A stretch of DNA of 64,000 nt. Origin: Ariolimax columbianus. Its lineage: Eukaryota; Mollusca; Gastropoda; Stylommatophora; Arionidae. The stretch lies in the NCBI GenBank assembly GCA_036924085.1, contig JAVGWX010000005.1, positions 82,202,666-82,266,665 of the forward strand, read 5' to 3'. Below are positions 1-11,877 of this stretch, piece after piece; the stretch's first letter is position 1, and the number at the start of each line of letters is the position of its first letter. The translations under genes and the position numbers were made by a program. The notes beneath the pieces are model-generated. The model did no database searches. It saw nothing but the letters and a program-made list of their open reading frames with translations, and was not told the DNA's origin.

Positions 1-525
1 TGATGATGTATTTGATGTTCTAGTTGATGATGTTATTGGTGATATTGTTGATGATGATGTATTTGATGTTCTAGTTGATGATGTTATTGATGATATTGTT
101 GATGATGATGTATTTGATGTTCTAGTTGATGATGTTATTGATGATATTGTTGATGATGCTGTATTTGATGTTCTAGTTGATGATGTTATTGATGCTATTG
201 TTGATGATATTGTTGATGATGCTGTACTTGATGTTCTAGTTGATGATGTTATTGATGTTATTGTTGATGATATTGTTGATGATGCTGTATTTGATGTTCT
301 AGTTGATGATGTTATTGATGCTATTGTTGATGATATTGTTGATGATGCTGTACTTGATGTTCTAGTTAATGTTGTTATTGGTGTTGTTTTTGCTACTGAT
401 ATTGGTGTTGTAGTTCTTGTTAATGTTATTGTTGATGATGTTGTGGTTGATGTTGCTGTTGTTGTTGTTACTGGTAGTGTTGTTGTAGTTGATGTTTTTG
501 TTTAATGGTCTACCAGTAAATTTTA
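1..525. repeat. TGATGATGTT-rich minisatellite, 51-66 bp unit
   Basis: The stretch is built from TGATGATGT, TTGATGTTCTAG and GATATTGTTGATG blocks. The first units repeat every 51 bp and later ones are lengthened to about 66 bp by extra GATATTGTTGATG blocks. It decays after about 365 into imperfect GTTGTT/GATGTT triplets. All units are multiples of three, which produces an Asn-rich open frame on the minus strand with no sign of being a gene. The array starts before the window. Confidence 0.9.
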
Positions 526-714
526 CTTTTGCTTCGAGAAAACACACATGTGATTAATCTATTACTCTAACTATCTCCATACAAAATCGAAGATAATGTT
601 TCTTTGATTGTTTGTTACCAAGTTACCTGTACTGAGTTTTTCACCTTTGACAAATTGTCGCCAGTGGCTGGTTTACAGAGAAACTTTTTTAACACCACAG
701 AACGTAATTGATAA

Positions 715-860
715 AGTCGTCATATGTACTACTCGTTGTTATGAAATGCAAATCTTCTGAGCAAGATTACCACTACAGGGATTACAAAGTCGATCTATGT
801 CGCGTTGGCCAGGCTACTGTAAAACAGCCGCTTTCTACGTGTTTGGATGTGAGGTGAGGT
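715..860 (-). repeat. Decayed SINE-like copy (S1) next to a minisatellite
   Basis: This segment aligns by eye with the better SINE copies at 13090-13220 and 50650-50787. Shared blocks are an ACTAC(A/G)GG(G/A)AT segment, a GTCGATC segment, a GCCAGGCTA block and AACAGCC. As in the other copies, the body runs straight into the CAGTATGTTT-type minisatellite. It is heavily mutated and I could not place its tail or a target duplication. Confidence 0.5.
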
Positions 861-861
861 A

Positions 862-2062
862 TTGGTCAATATGGCTTGTCGGACGTGTGGCGGGGTCTTG
901 GTCAGTATGTTTCATCTCATTCATAGTTGGGTCTTAGTCAATATGTTTCATCTACAGCGATGTGGGGTCTTAGTCAGTATGTTTGTCTCAGACAAGGTTG
1001 AATCTTGGTCTGAATGTTTCACCTGGCGAGAGTTGAGTCCAGATCAGTATGTTTTACCTGACGTGGGGTGGAGTCTATGTCAGTATGTTTTGCCTGACGT
1101 GAGGTGAAGGTCTAGATCAGTATGTTTTGCCTGACGTGAGGTGAAGGTCCAGATCAGTATGTTTTGCCTGACGTGAGGTGAAGGTCTAGATCAGTATGTT
1201 TTGCCTGACGTGAGGTGAAGGTCTAGATCAGTATGTTTTGCCTGACGTGAGGTGAAGGTCTAGATCAGTATGTTTTACCTGACGTGAGGTGAAGGTCTAG
1301 ATCAGTAAGTTTTACCTGACGTGACGTGGTGGTCTAGATCAGTATGTTGTACCTGACGTAACGTGGGGGTCTAGATCAGTAAATTTTACCTGACGTGACG
1401 TGGTGGTCTAGATCAGTATGTTTCACCTGATATTGTGAAGTCTAGGTCCGTCGGATTCACCTAACCTGGGGTGGAGTCTAGGTCAGCATGTCTAACTTGA
1501 CGTGAGCTGTGGTCTAGATCAGTATGTCTTACCTGACGTGAGATGAAATCTAGATCAGTATATTTTACCTGGTCTTGGGATGTGGGTCTAGGTCAGTATA
1601 TTTCACCTGACATGAGGTGGGGGTTTTATTATGTTTCACCTGAAATGAAATGAGGTTTTGCTGAGTAGGTTTTACCTGACGCGAAATTAGATTTGAGTAT
1701 GTTTCATCTGCAATTAAAGGAGGTTTTGGTCAGTATGTTTCACCTGAAGTGAAATGAAATTTTAGTCAGTATGGTTCACCTGAAACGAAATGAAGTTTTA
1801 GTCAGTATGGTTCACCTGAAGCGAAATAAAGTTTTAGTCAGTATGTTTCACCTCAAGTGAAATGAAATTTTAGTCAGTATGGTTCACCTGAAGCGAAATA
1901 AAGTTTTAGTCAGTATGTTTCACCTCAAGTGAAATGAAATTTTAGTCAGTATGGTTCACCTGAAGCGAAATAAAGTTTTAGTCAGTATGTTTCACCTCAA
2001 GTGAAATGAAATTTTAGTCAGTATGTTTCACCTGAAGCGAAATGAAGTTTTGGTCAGTTCAG
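862..2062. repeat. CAGTATGTTT..CCTGACGTGAGG minisatellite, ~40-43 bp unit
   Basis: About 28 units, each carrying GTCAGTATGTTT followed by CACCTGA or TGCCTGACGTGAGGTG. The centre (1080-1300) is nearly homogeneous. From about 1690 a sub-variant takes over with the block CACCTGAAGCGAAAT and 36-37 bp spacing. The same motif forms arrays at 13225-13270, 16337-16795, 52689-53125 and 55085-55600. An open frame at 862-1107 is a by-product of the repeat. Confidence 0.9.
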
Positions 2063-4060
2063 TTCCCCAGAAAGCTGCCCCTGAAAATAGTCTTGACTTC
2101 CGTCAGAGTTTATGAACAGTTAGACTCACACTAAAAATCTGTACTAATAGTCGAACAAGAAACAGGCTTAACTTCACTTACCTGCAAGGAGAATCATTCC
2201 AAGTTTTGAGTTCTGGCGTTGCGTTATGCTAGAAGTTGTGAGAAATCTGGAGTCTCGTATAATCTCAACTTAGAAAGTGTATTCGAGCGCGTTCCCAGTC
2301 GTGAGAGTGGTGTATTAGTGAGCGATGGGTAGCACGTGCTGGCCTAGATGTGTCTTACCTGGTGATGTGAAAGGTGAATGCAGTCACATAGCAAAGAATG
2401 TAGTCGGGGATGAAGTGTTGGAAATTGTACTGTATTGGTCTCAAGTGTTAAATGTGCAGCACACTCGTTTGCTAAGCGTAGCGATTCAGCGTTTCTTTTT
2501 CAAAGCAAAGCTTAGATGCTCAACTTCCGGTACTTGCACACCTCAGTCACCCCAATGCAAATCGGTGCTTAGTTTACTGTTAGAGAAGAAAAGGCACCGA
2601 GGAAGAGAGCTGGGCCCACTGCCTCATAACAAGATGTGGTCAAGTAGAAAGAAGTCTTTAACACGTCATATTCGACAACAGTTTGCCTCTACCTGTATAC
2701 CCGTCTCATGTAAAAGGAAAAGTTTGATTCAGAACATAATTACAGTATAAGTTTTTTTTTCATGGTAAGTGAAATAAAAGCTACTCTGTACATTCCGTGG
2801 CGATTAACAGGGTATGTGACCTTCATGCATCAGCCTTATGAATCACAGTAATGTAATTGACCTCACTTGTTTGGAGATTCTGTCTCCCAGCAAGTAGGCC
2901 CAAGCATACATCAAGAAAAAGACACAAATTGTAAAATGAAATTAGAGACAGCACAATGATATATATTTTTAACTGCAATCTGAAGCCTGTTCTTTTGAAT
3001 AACTTTGAAATATGGCGAATAACAAAAACAATATTCCAAATACATAATACAACTGCCAACAACTGTTCCATCAAAATGAGACGAATACTATCGGATGAGG
3101 TAGAAAGCTTCATATGCCTAGCTAGTATCAAGAACTCTTTCTTTTTTGTTGATTCTCAAACTTCCGCTACCAAGCCCTGAATAGGGATTTGCAAGCAGCA
3201 TGACGTAGGCCGTAGACTGGAATGTGTTGTGTCGTAGTTTACAGCTTGACTGTGATATTTGCACTTTTCGGTCCAACGTATCCGACTTCAGCAGGTATTT
3301 TTAAATACCGGGTTAGCCTTCCCTCTTTGATCCCTTCTACTTTGCCAGTCTGCTCTGCTGCAGCCTATTATCCAAGATCACCGCGTGGAAGTGTAGAAGG
3401 GTCTTGGCAGCTCTGGTTCGCTGGCCCTGACGCTTGCAGTCAGCTTTGGGTCGCTGACCGTTGCAGCTCAGCATCTTGATCCAGTATCATAAACAAGACA
3501 AGTGGTGGCAAGGATGTAAAAGTCTGAATATTAAAGACGAGAGAGGTATTTATAATGATGAAAACAATATGGGGCTCCAAAATAGTTGCAATGGATGCCA
3601 GCTAAGGATCTTCAACTTTAATGTGAAGTCAGTCCTTATACATAGAGCGGAAATGGGGAAAGTAATCGTCCAATATTAAAGTGATCATGTGGCTTAATGA
3701 ACAAACTATTCAGAGAGTCTCGTCAGATAAGGGCAAAAGAGAAGAAGATTGTAGTTAATTGTGTAATGCTACTTTTCTTAAAGTAACGTAACACTAAATA
3801 TATGTTGTCAGAGTGAATCGTGGTCCATATTTAAGACCCAAGAGAGGGTAGTTAAATCGTGTGATATGAAATGTCTGAGAAAAGTGGTCAGAGTCAGCAG
3901 GAGAGATAGAACAGAGAGAGACAAAATCAGAACCATTTTGAATAAACTCCATTGCCGAATATACAGCCATTCGTGTTATTGTTGTTGCTACTCGTTATAT
4001 GAATTTTACCTGGACGAGTTCTTGCATTAGCTATTATTACATCATGGGGCGTGGTGAAGA
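2063..4060. other. No recognisable gene
   Basis: Unassigned DNA. The longest open frame (2325-2750, 141 codons) resembles no family I know, has no domain-like motif and lacks supporting context. A short block, GGGGATGAAGTGTT near 2407, recurs with variation near 4861, 41080 and 58208, suggesting a piece of a dispersed repeat. Confidence 0.5.
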
Positions 4061-4210
4061 GTTTAAACATGTGTCCATCTGATTGTAGTGTAACGATAAT
4101 CGTCTCAGCAGACTCCCCTCTACCAGGATTATAGTGTCGATCCATACGTTGGTCCAGGCGTTGTAGCACACCTGCTTTACGGGTTATCTGTTTACGGAAA
4201 TGGCTTCATG
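4061..4210 (-). repeat. Strongly decayed SINE-like copy (S2)
   Basis: The order ACCAGGATTATAGTGTCGATCC, GTTGGTCCAGGCG, then TGTAGCACACCTGC follows the order of blocks in S1 and S4. Divergence is high, so boundaries are approximate. No minisatellite follows it. Confidence 0.4.
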
Positions 4211-5266
4211 AGTAAACCTTGGAGCAATAACTCTGGATCAAGTGCTATCTCCAGTCGTCTCAACAACGTCTTGTCACTAGACGAAGGTAGTGTAGCTCAC
4301 CACGAGAAATTAAGTTTCACAATAGCCCAAACTTACTCAACATCATGTACAAGTATTTAAGCTTGTGCCACAGTGTCAGACTTACCAGATTTTTAAAATT
4401 GATCTTGCTAAAATCTGAGTGTACAGTCATATTCGGTCACATCTGACAACACGTATGGCTATCTGATACTGCCAAGATCTTCGCTGAAGATGGACGGCTA
4501 TTAACTCGGCCAGTTTCCAGATGTACGCGTGGACAAGTGATGAAGGTGACCTAATATGAGCAGTTGCTGTTATAGTAACTTATACGATTATGTTCTCTCT
4601 TGAGAACATCCTTTGAACAACTGTCATTGCATGCGTATAGCGTACACAGTCCTACGTATATTACAAGATGAAAAAAACGTTGTAGATGGATAGCTACTAT
4701 ATCAGACATCCTACAACAACACGGGCTTATGATAACCGTCGCCATACGCTTGGCCCAAGAAGGCAAAAACCTATTCAGCCTTCCACACCACTTAACGGCA
4801 CAACTTGGCAGGCACAGTAGCATGAAGTAAGCAGAGTTCCAATGTTGATACTGTTGTTGGGGATGGCGTGCTAGAGACGTTAGTGTGCGAGTTTTCTCAT
4901 TTTGACGGACGGCTTGTTTCGAAGAATATTATGTTTGTTCGTGGTCAAGGCTTGGAGATTCAATTCTAACAAACGACGATAGTCCTTGGTGAATGATGAT
5001 ATAATCCATGCAGATAAGACAAACCATAAATGGGCAGGTCACATGTTGCGACGAAACGATGGTCGATGGAGCACGGCGACAGCAGTCCGGTACACCCGAG
5101 GGAAAAGAGACCGCGGGGACTTCCGTGGCACACGATAGTGTCCCCTAGAGACAAAGTTGGTAACTCGCAGCTATGCCTAGGAACAGATCATCGAGAAAAA
5201 GATCAGGAAGATCTCCTATTTTGTCTATAAAGCTGCCAAGATATATTAATTATTGCAGATCTCTTA
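4211..5266. other. No recognisable gene
   Basis: Mixed unique-looking DNA. The stretch 4690-4810 (ACACGGGCTTATGATAACCG, then CATACGCTTGGCCCAAG) may be another very old copy of the S-type SINE, but the match is too weak to annotate separately. Confidence 0.4.
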
Positions 5267-7596
5267 GGTGAGTCTCAACACAATCTGAGTGTCTCTTCTT
5301 GAAGCTCCTACATGTGATATTAATGATTGTATCCTGTAGATGAATCTCTCTCAACACAATCTGATTCTCTCTTCTTGAAGCTACTACATGTGATATTAAT
5401 GATTGTATCCTGTAGGTGAATCTCTTTCAACACAATCTGATTCTCTCTTCTTGAAGCTACTACATGTGATATTAATGATTGTATCCTGTAGGTGAATCTC
5501 TCTCAACACAATCTGATTCTCTCTTCTTAAAGCTACTACATGTGATATTAATGATTGTATCCTGTAGGTGAATCTCTCTCAACACAATCTGATTGTCTCT
5601 TCTTGAAGCTCCTACATGTGATATTAATGATTGTATCCTGTACGTGAATCTCTCTCAACACAATCTGATTGTCTCTTCTTGAAGCTCCTACATGTGATAT
5701 TAATGATTGTATCCTGTAGGTGAATCTCTCTCAACACAATCTGATTCTCTCTTCTTAAAGCTACTACATGTGATATTAATGATTGTATCCTGTAGGTGAA
5801 TCTCTCTCAACACAATCTGATTGTCTCTTCTTGAAGCTCCTACATGTCATATTAATGATTGCATCGGGTAGGTGAATCTCTCTCAACACAATCTGATTGT
5901 CTCTTCTTGAAGCTCCTACATGTGATATTAATGATTGCATCGGGTAGGTGAATCTCTCTCAACACAATCTGATTGTCTCTTCTTGAAGCTCCTACATGTG
6001 ATATTAATGATTGCATCCTGTAGGTGAATCTCTCTCAACACAATCTGATTGTCTCTTCTTGAAGCTCCTACATGTGATATTAATGATTGTATCCTGTAGG
6101 TGAATCTCTGTCAACACAATCTGATTGTCTCTTCTTGAAGCTCCTACATGCGATATTAATGATTGCATCCTGAAGGTGAATCTCTCTCAACACAATCTGA
6201 TTGTCTCTTCTTGAAGCTCCTACATGTCATATTAATGATTGCATCGGGTAAGTGAATCTCTCTCAATACAATCTGAGTGTCTCTTCTTGAAGCTCCTACA
6301 TGTGATATTAATGATTGTATCCTGTAGATGAATCTCTCTCAACACAATATGATTCTCTCTTTTTGAAGCTACTACATGTGATATTAATGATTGTATCCTG
6401 TAGGTGAATCTCTCTCAACACAATCTGATTCTCTCTTCTTGAAGCTACTACATGTGATATTAATGATTGTATCCTGTAGGTGAATCTCTCTCAACACAAT
6501 CTGATTGTCTCTTCTTGAAGCTACTACACGTGATATTAATGATTGTATCCTGTAGGTGAATCTCTCTCAACACAATCTGATTGTCTCTTCTTGAAGCTCC
6601 TACGTGTCATATTAATAATTGCATCGGGTAGGTGAATCTCTCTCAACACAATCTGATTGTCTCTTCTTGAAGCTCCTACATGTGATATTAATGATTGCAT
6701 CATGTAGGTGAATCTCTCTCAACACAATCTCATTGTCTCTTCTTGAAGCTCCTACATGTCATATTAATGATTGCATCGGGTAGGTGAATCTCTCTCAACA
6801 CAATCTGATTGTCTCTTCTTGAAGCTCCTACATGTGATATTAATGATTGTATCCTGTAGGTGAATCTCTCTCAACACAATCTGATTCTCTCTTCTTGAAG
6901 CTCCTACATGTGATATTAATGATTGTATCCTGTAGGTGAATCTCTCTCAACACAATATGATTGTCTCTTCTTGAAGCTCCTACATGTGATACTAATGATT
7001 GTATCCTGTAGGTGAATCTCTCTCAACACAATCTGATTCTCTCTTCTTGAAGCTCCTACATGTGATATTAATGATTGTATCCTGTAGGTTAATCTCTCTC
7101 AACACAATATGATTGTCTCTTCTTGAAGCTCCTACATGTGATACTAATGATTGTATCCTGTAGGTGAATCTTTCTCAACACAATCTGATTGTCTCTTCTT
7201 GGAGCTCCTACATGTGATATTAATGATTGCATCCTGTAGGTGAATCTCTGTCAACACAATCTGATTGTCTCTTCTTGAAGCTCCTACATGTGATATTAAT
7301 GATTGCATCCTGTAGGTGAATCTCTCTCAACACAATCTGATTGTCTCTTCTTGAAGCTCCTACATGTGATATTAATGATTGCATCCTGTAGGTAAATCTC
7401 TCTCAACACAATCTGATTGTCTCTTCTTGAAGCTCCTACATGTGATATTAATGATTGCATCCTGTAGGTAAATCTCTCTCAACACAATCTGATTGTCTCT
7501 TCTTGAAGCTCCTACATGTGATATTAATGATTGCATCCTGTAGGTGAATCTCTCTCAACACAATTTGATTGTCTCTTCTTGAAGCTCCTATATGTG
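5267..7596. repeat. 76-bp satellite array, about 31 monomers
   Basis: The block TGAATCTCTCTCAACACAAT recurs every 76 bp (for example starts at 5341 and 5417) across the whole stretch. Monomers fall into variants: GATTGTCTC or GATTCTCTC, GAAGCTCC or GAAGCTACT, GTATCCTG or GCATCGGG. The unusual monomer pair at the left end (CTGAGTGTC followed by TGTAGATGAAT) recurs at about 6270-6345, exactly 988 bp = 13 monomers later. That indicates a higher-order duplication inside the array. Confidence 0.95.
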
Positions 7597-8415
7597 ACTT
7601 TCAACAAATGATCATTGTGTCCGCCTGTCTACTAGCGAAAGGTGAAGCATGCATACCTGACTGTTTTCTGTACAGTAAATTTGGAGACAGCAATGTCGTT
7701 GTTTTTTTCCCAACTCAATATACAATTTCTATAGCGTGCTGTTTCTTTAAGATCAAATATTGTGTAAATGCCTTATATCCTCTGTCACAACTATCTAACT
7801 TTTCCTTTCTTACTTGCTATATCGTGATCCGTGATGACGAACTTCCAGTCTTGAACCTAAGGTGAGAATTACCGTGGACATGCATTGTTCTCTCTCATCT
7901 TGGTTGGACATACAATGAAAATGACGCACATGTTTAGCCTCCAAACGATATTCCGATTTTTATAGTCATGAATTTTACTGCTATCCCCTTTATAATACAC
8001 ACATCAGAATAATTAACTCCTTTGAATAATATGCAAACGCGTGGTAATGACGCTGATACTGACATATTTCATGTATAGTTAAACATTTTGGTGCAATGAT
8101 TAAGTGTTTTCCATTTTCCGTAGGACTTGAGCCAATATTTTCTTCCTGATTTGCAATCAATAAAGTCATCAACAAATTACTGCAGAACTGTGGAAAGACT
8201 ATCTAGCAGATGTGATGTATGTCTTTGTTTGTTTCGTTGTTGCATAAACAAGCAAAACTGAAAAGCAATTCCGTGATGTGACTGAAAGAGTGTGTGAGAT
8301 AATGTCATGAGCACGATGTTAAACATTTGAAATGTAAATGTTTCTAATTGTGTTGACATGGCTGTTGAGTATTTTGGGAATTTAACAGAGCCACATGTTT
8401 TCGAAAGAACTATAC
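7597..8415. other. No recognisable gene
   Basis: AT-rich DNA. An open frame runs out of the satellite edge (7569-7865, starting at TTG), but its composition is that of non-coding DNA and it has no recognisable domain. Confidence 0.5.
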
Positions 8416-8590
8416 CTACCACATGTAGCAAAATGCATGGATGGGCAGAAAACCTGAAACTACCAAATGTAGCTAAATGCTTGGATAGACAGAAAACCAG
8501 AAGACACCAAATGTAGCTACATGTTTGGGTGGACAGAAGACCAGAAGGCACCAAAATTATCTATGTCCTTTGATAAACAGAAGAAATCAA
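8416..8590. repeat. Short tandem repeat, ~44-bp unit, 3-4 copies
   Basis: Units share ACCAAATGTAGCTA, then ATG then GGA(T/C)(A/G)GACAGAA. The copies are diverged and the last one is partial. The minus-strand open frame across it (8177-8554) is explained by the repeat. Confidence 0.7.
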
Positions 8591-8724
8591 ATCAAACGAA
8601 AATATCAAACAAAAGCCAACAAAATAATGTACTTGTGTTTGAGGCTGAGCCAACTGTTAGCACCGGATCATGGGAGCGAAGAGTAAGCATGGTCTTGTGA
8701 AACATATATGAAGACCCAAGCTAA

Positions 8725-8855
8725 CGCCCTCGTTCGTGCTACTGGAAACCAGCTGTGTTACAGCAGTCTGGTCTACGAGGTGGAAATTGACACTATAATC
8801 TCCATAGTTTTGAACTTAATGACGAGTCTCGTATTACACTACACCCATGATGATC
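8725..8855 (+). repeat. Decayed SINE-like copy (S3), plus orientation
   Basis: The sequence CAGTCTGGTCTACGAGGTGG followed by AAATTGAC and later ACTTAATGACGA matches, block by block, CAGTCTGGCTAACGAGGTGA and GAATGACACG of the well-preserved copy S6 (53194-53250). Only the head part is recognisable. Confidence 0.5.
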
Positions 8856-8961
8856 TAACACCACCTTCTCAAGTAGGCTTTGGGATGTAAGAAGAACAAT
8901 TGTGACGCGTCAACAACAAAAAGGTCAAGCGTAAGCTCATTTCACAACGAGTGGCTTCTAA

Positions 8962-9625
8962 CAAAAACATTAATCACAAAACCAATAACAACAACACCAA
9001 TAACAACAACACCAATAATACCATGTCTGTTTGCAATTTATGATTACACTCAAACCTGTGACATGTAAACAAACACACACACACAACCACTAACACAACC
9101 AAATATGCACACAACCAGTCACACAAACAGTCACACACACATACACACGCAATACGCATACATACAAACAAACAAACACACACATACAATCCCCCACACA
9201 GCCCCACACAAACAACCATACTCACACACACAGCCACTAATACAACCACAGACACTACCACATACATACGAACACAAACATCCATACAAACGACCGCACA
9301 TACAACCACACAAACAACCACACATACACATACAACAACACGTACATAACTACCTAACCACACAACCACACACACACAACCATACACAGGCACAACCACG
9401 CACACTCACAACCACTCATACACACACAACCTCTCACACATACAACAACACACATAACCATGCACACACTCAACCACTCACACAAAACCTCACACACACA
9501 CAACCACTTACACACACAACCACACACACACACAAACCACTCACTCACACACACACTCACACACACAACCACTCTCACACACAATCCCACACACAACCAC
9601 ACACACAACCACACACACATGTGCT
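8962..9625. repeat. AACAACACC and CA-rich microsatellite tract
   Basis: Starts with AATAACAACACC repeats (about 8965-9020) and continues from 9062 as imperfect ACACACAACC, ACACATAC and ACAAACA motifs. Long open frames on both strands here (His/Thr-rich plus strand, Val/Cys-rich minus strand) are pure repeat artefacts. Confidence 0.93.
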
Positions 9626-9832
9626 TGTAGTTAACATTCTACCTTAATTATTTTATGTTGTCATATTCTACGTGTGTTGTCAATAAACTCTGTGTAAAGA
9701 TTGGCTGAGAACGATATATTTATGTTGACCTCTGTACTGACATAATGTGAACTTTGTCAGGTATTTGTTTGCTTTCAATGATTGCATTCACCTGTAAACT
9801 TGACCCACAGGAAACACATTATTCTTCTGCAT

Positions 9833-10314
9833 ATTCAGAAAGAAGTGAGCCATCAAGATGTAGATGGATAAGTGTCATAATAATACATTCAGAAAGAAGT
9901 GAGCCATCAAGATGTAGATGGATAAGTGTCATAATAATACATTCAGAAAGAAGTGAGCCATCAAGATGTAGATGGATAAGTGTCATAATAATACATTCAG
10001 AAAGAAGTGAGCCATCAAGATGTAGATGGATAAGTGTCATAATAATACATTCAGAAAGAAGTGAGCCATGAGGATGTAGATGGATAAGTGTCATAATAAT
10101 ACATTCAGAAAGAAGTGAGCCATGAGGATGTAGATGGATAAGTGTCATAATAATTCATTCAGAAAGAAGTGAGCCATGAGGATGTAGATAGATAAGTATC
10201 CTAATAATACATTCAGAAAGAAGTGAGCCATCAAGATGTAGATGGATAAGTGTCATAATAATACATTCAGTAAGAAGTGAGCCATGAGGATGTAGATAGA
10301 TAAGTGTAGTGTCA
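9833..10314. repeat. 54-bp tandem repeat, about 9 copies
   Basis: ATTCAGAAAGAAGTGAGCCA starts each 54-bp unit. Early copies carry ATCAAGATG and later ones ATGAGGATG. The repeat stays in frame on both strands (18-codon unit), which creates apparent repeat proteins; I do not think they are genes. Confidence 0.95.
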
Positions 10315-11861
10315 CAATAATGATAACAATGTGAATGTAGTCCTTTTCAGGACTCTGTGTTCTGTTTAGACATGTGCAGTGAGAAAATAGTTTAGCTGAA
10401 GATATAATGATGATAAATTACATATAAATATAAAAGAAACTACGTTTTCGGTAAATGTTTATATTTATAATAATCCATGTAGTTTTTTTTAATTTTCTTC
10501 GTGGGTTAGGGGAGTACATGAGTTTAATTTGTCTGGTATTTTTGTTGTTGTTCTTGAATGACGTTTTGTTCTGTTTTGTTTTTTGCATTCCAAGTCCCTA
10601 AAAATTTGATAAATCAACAGTTCGCACTAACAGAGGAGGTGTACACATTTTAAGATCTATAGGTTATGGTACAGTTGATTTAAATATAAGAATTAGAAGT
10701 CCACGTAGATGTCATGTTAGGTTAAATAAAGTTTCTTAACTAGTCATTTTTTTAAACAAATTTTGTTGGTACAAGACTTGCTTTGTTGACTTGCAATTGT
10801 ATGGGTAGACAAACTGGTGATTCGCAGGATGTGCTTTTCGTGTTGAAAAGATGCCTGCTTTTGATTTTCATGCAGGACGCCAATTCGGTTAACAACTGTT
10901 TATTTTGGGATTAAGGGAGATAACCTTTTAATAAATAGGTCATTCGGTTTAAAATAGGTTACCTCAGTTTCAATGAAAGTCAATATAAACAAACTGCGTT
11001 TTTCTTTACAAGTTTTTTAAATTATCTGTCCAGTATCCGCTGCAATTAGTTATAACAGGTCAAACTAGTAGAGGGTGTTTTCAAAATGTCGACTCTCTAG
11101 GCTGTGGGTAACTTGGTTAAAATAGGAAAAATAGAAGTCCAGCCAAATGCGCAACACTCAGTTAAATAAAGACTTGTAAAAATAGGTTTACGGATCATCC
11201 TACCATAACAGTAACCAAATTATAATACACATCAGCAACAATCCAGGAAGAAATAAAGATTTCTTTACTGTAAGCGTTACCTGGTTATTTTTCTGTCTAA
11301 GAGAACTCAACTCAGATCATCTCAACGGCCATTTTTTTTTAAACGCATTCGTAAACTGTGCTCGTGACATAATATTTTCAGAATGAAACATGAATAGGTA
11401 TTGGGGCAGTGCCCGAAAAGAAATAAAAACAAAATGACGTTCGGCCACAATGCCTTCGTCGGGTACAAAATGAACGACTGCAGCTAACAAAGCACAATAA
11501 TTAAAAATACAAGACAAGATATAAAATGGTTCTACGTATTTTGAGTTATACCAATCCGCTTTTCTCTGCCTAGAGATTTCACGATCGATACTGTGGGTGG
11601 CATCTATTTTTGGCCCAGGTAGCCGTAACTAACTTCATGTATTACTTCATCCCTCAGCTTAATTACCTGTTGAGGGAAGTAGGGTTTACTGAGCCATTGC
11701 GTTTAATTTTTGTGAACCTAAGACCAGCAACTCTACTGATCTCCTTAAGGTCGTTCAAGGATTGTTGGCCCTCGTCAATGATATGACTGATGAGCAGTGT
11801 CGTCTACAAATTGTAAACGTATGAGTTTCTCACCATATACATTGTCGCCTCTATAAAGTCA
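10315..11861. other. AT-rich stretch without recognisable gene
   Basis: No domain-bearing frame on either strand and no clear repeat family. The only moderately long frame (minus strand, 11317-11517) has no recognisable motif. Confidence 0.5.
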
Positions 11862-11877
11862 GTTGAACTGCAAGAGA
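11862..11877. other. Target-site duplication of LINE copy A (left)
   Basis: GTTGAACTGCAAGAGA here matches GTTGAGCTGCAAGAGA at 12909-12924 with one mismatch in 16 bp. The two sit exactly at the 5' truncation point and the end of the GAA tail, so they mark the insertion. Confidence 0.85.

Noticed and set aside
2325..2750. 141-codon open frame as a host gene
   Set aside because: No recognisable domain, no homologue I know, no splice or promoter context, and part of it overlaps a short dispersed repeat block.
5267..7596. CRISPR-like array of regularly spaced repeats
   Set aside because: The entire 76-bp unit is conserved, there are no unique spacers, and the context is eukaryotic. It is a satellite.
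9105..9647. 180-codon His/Thr-rich open frame and its minus-strand Cys/Val-rich partners
   Set aside because: They lie wholly in CA-rich microsatellite and have no non-repeat coding part.
9754..10148. Repeat proteins with an 18-residue period on both strands
   Set aside because: The 54-bp DNA repeat is divisible by three and stays open on both strands, which is expected without selection.
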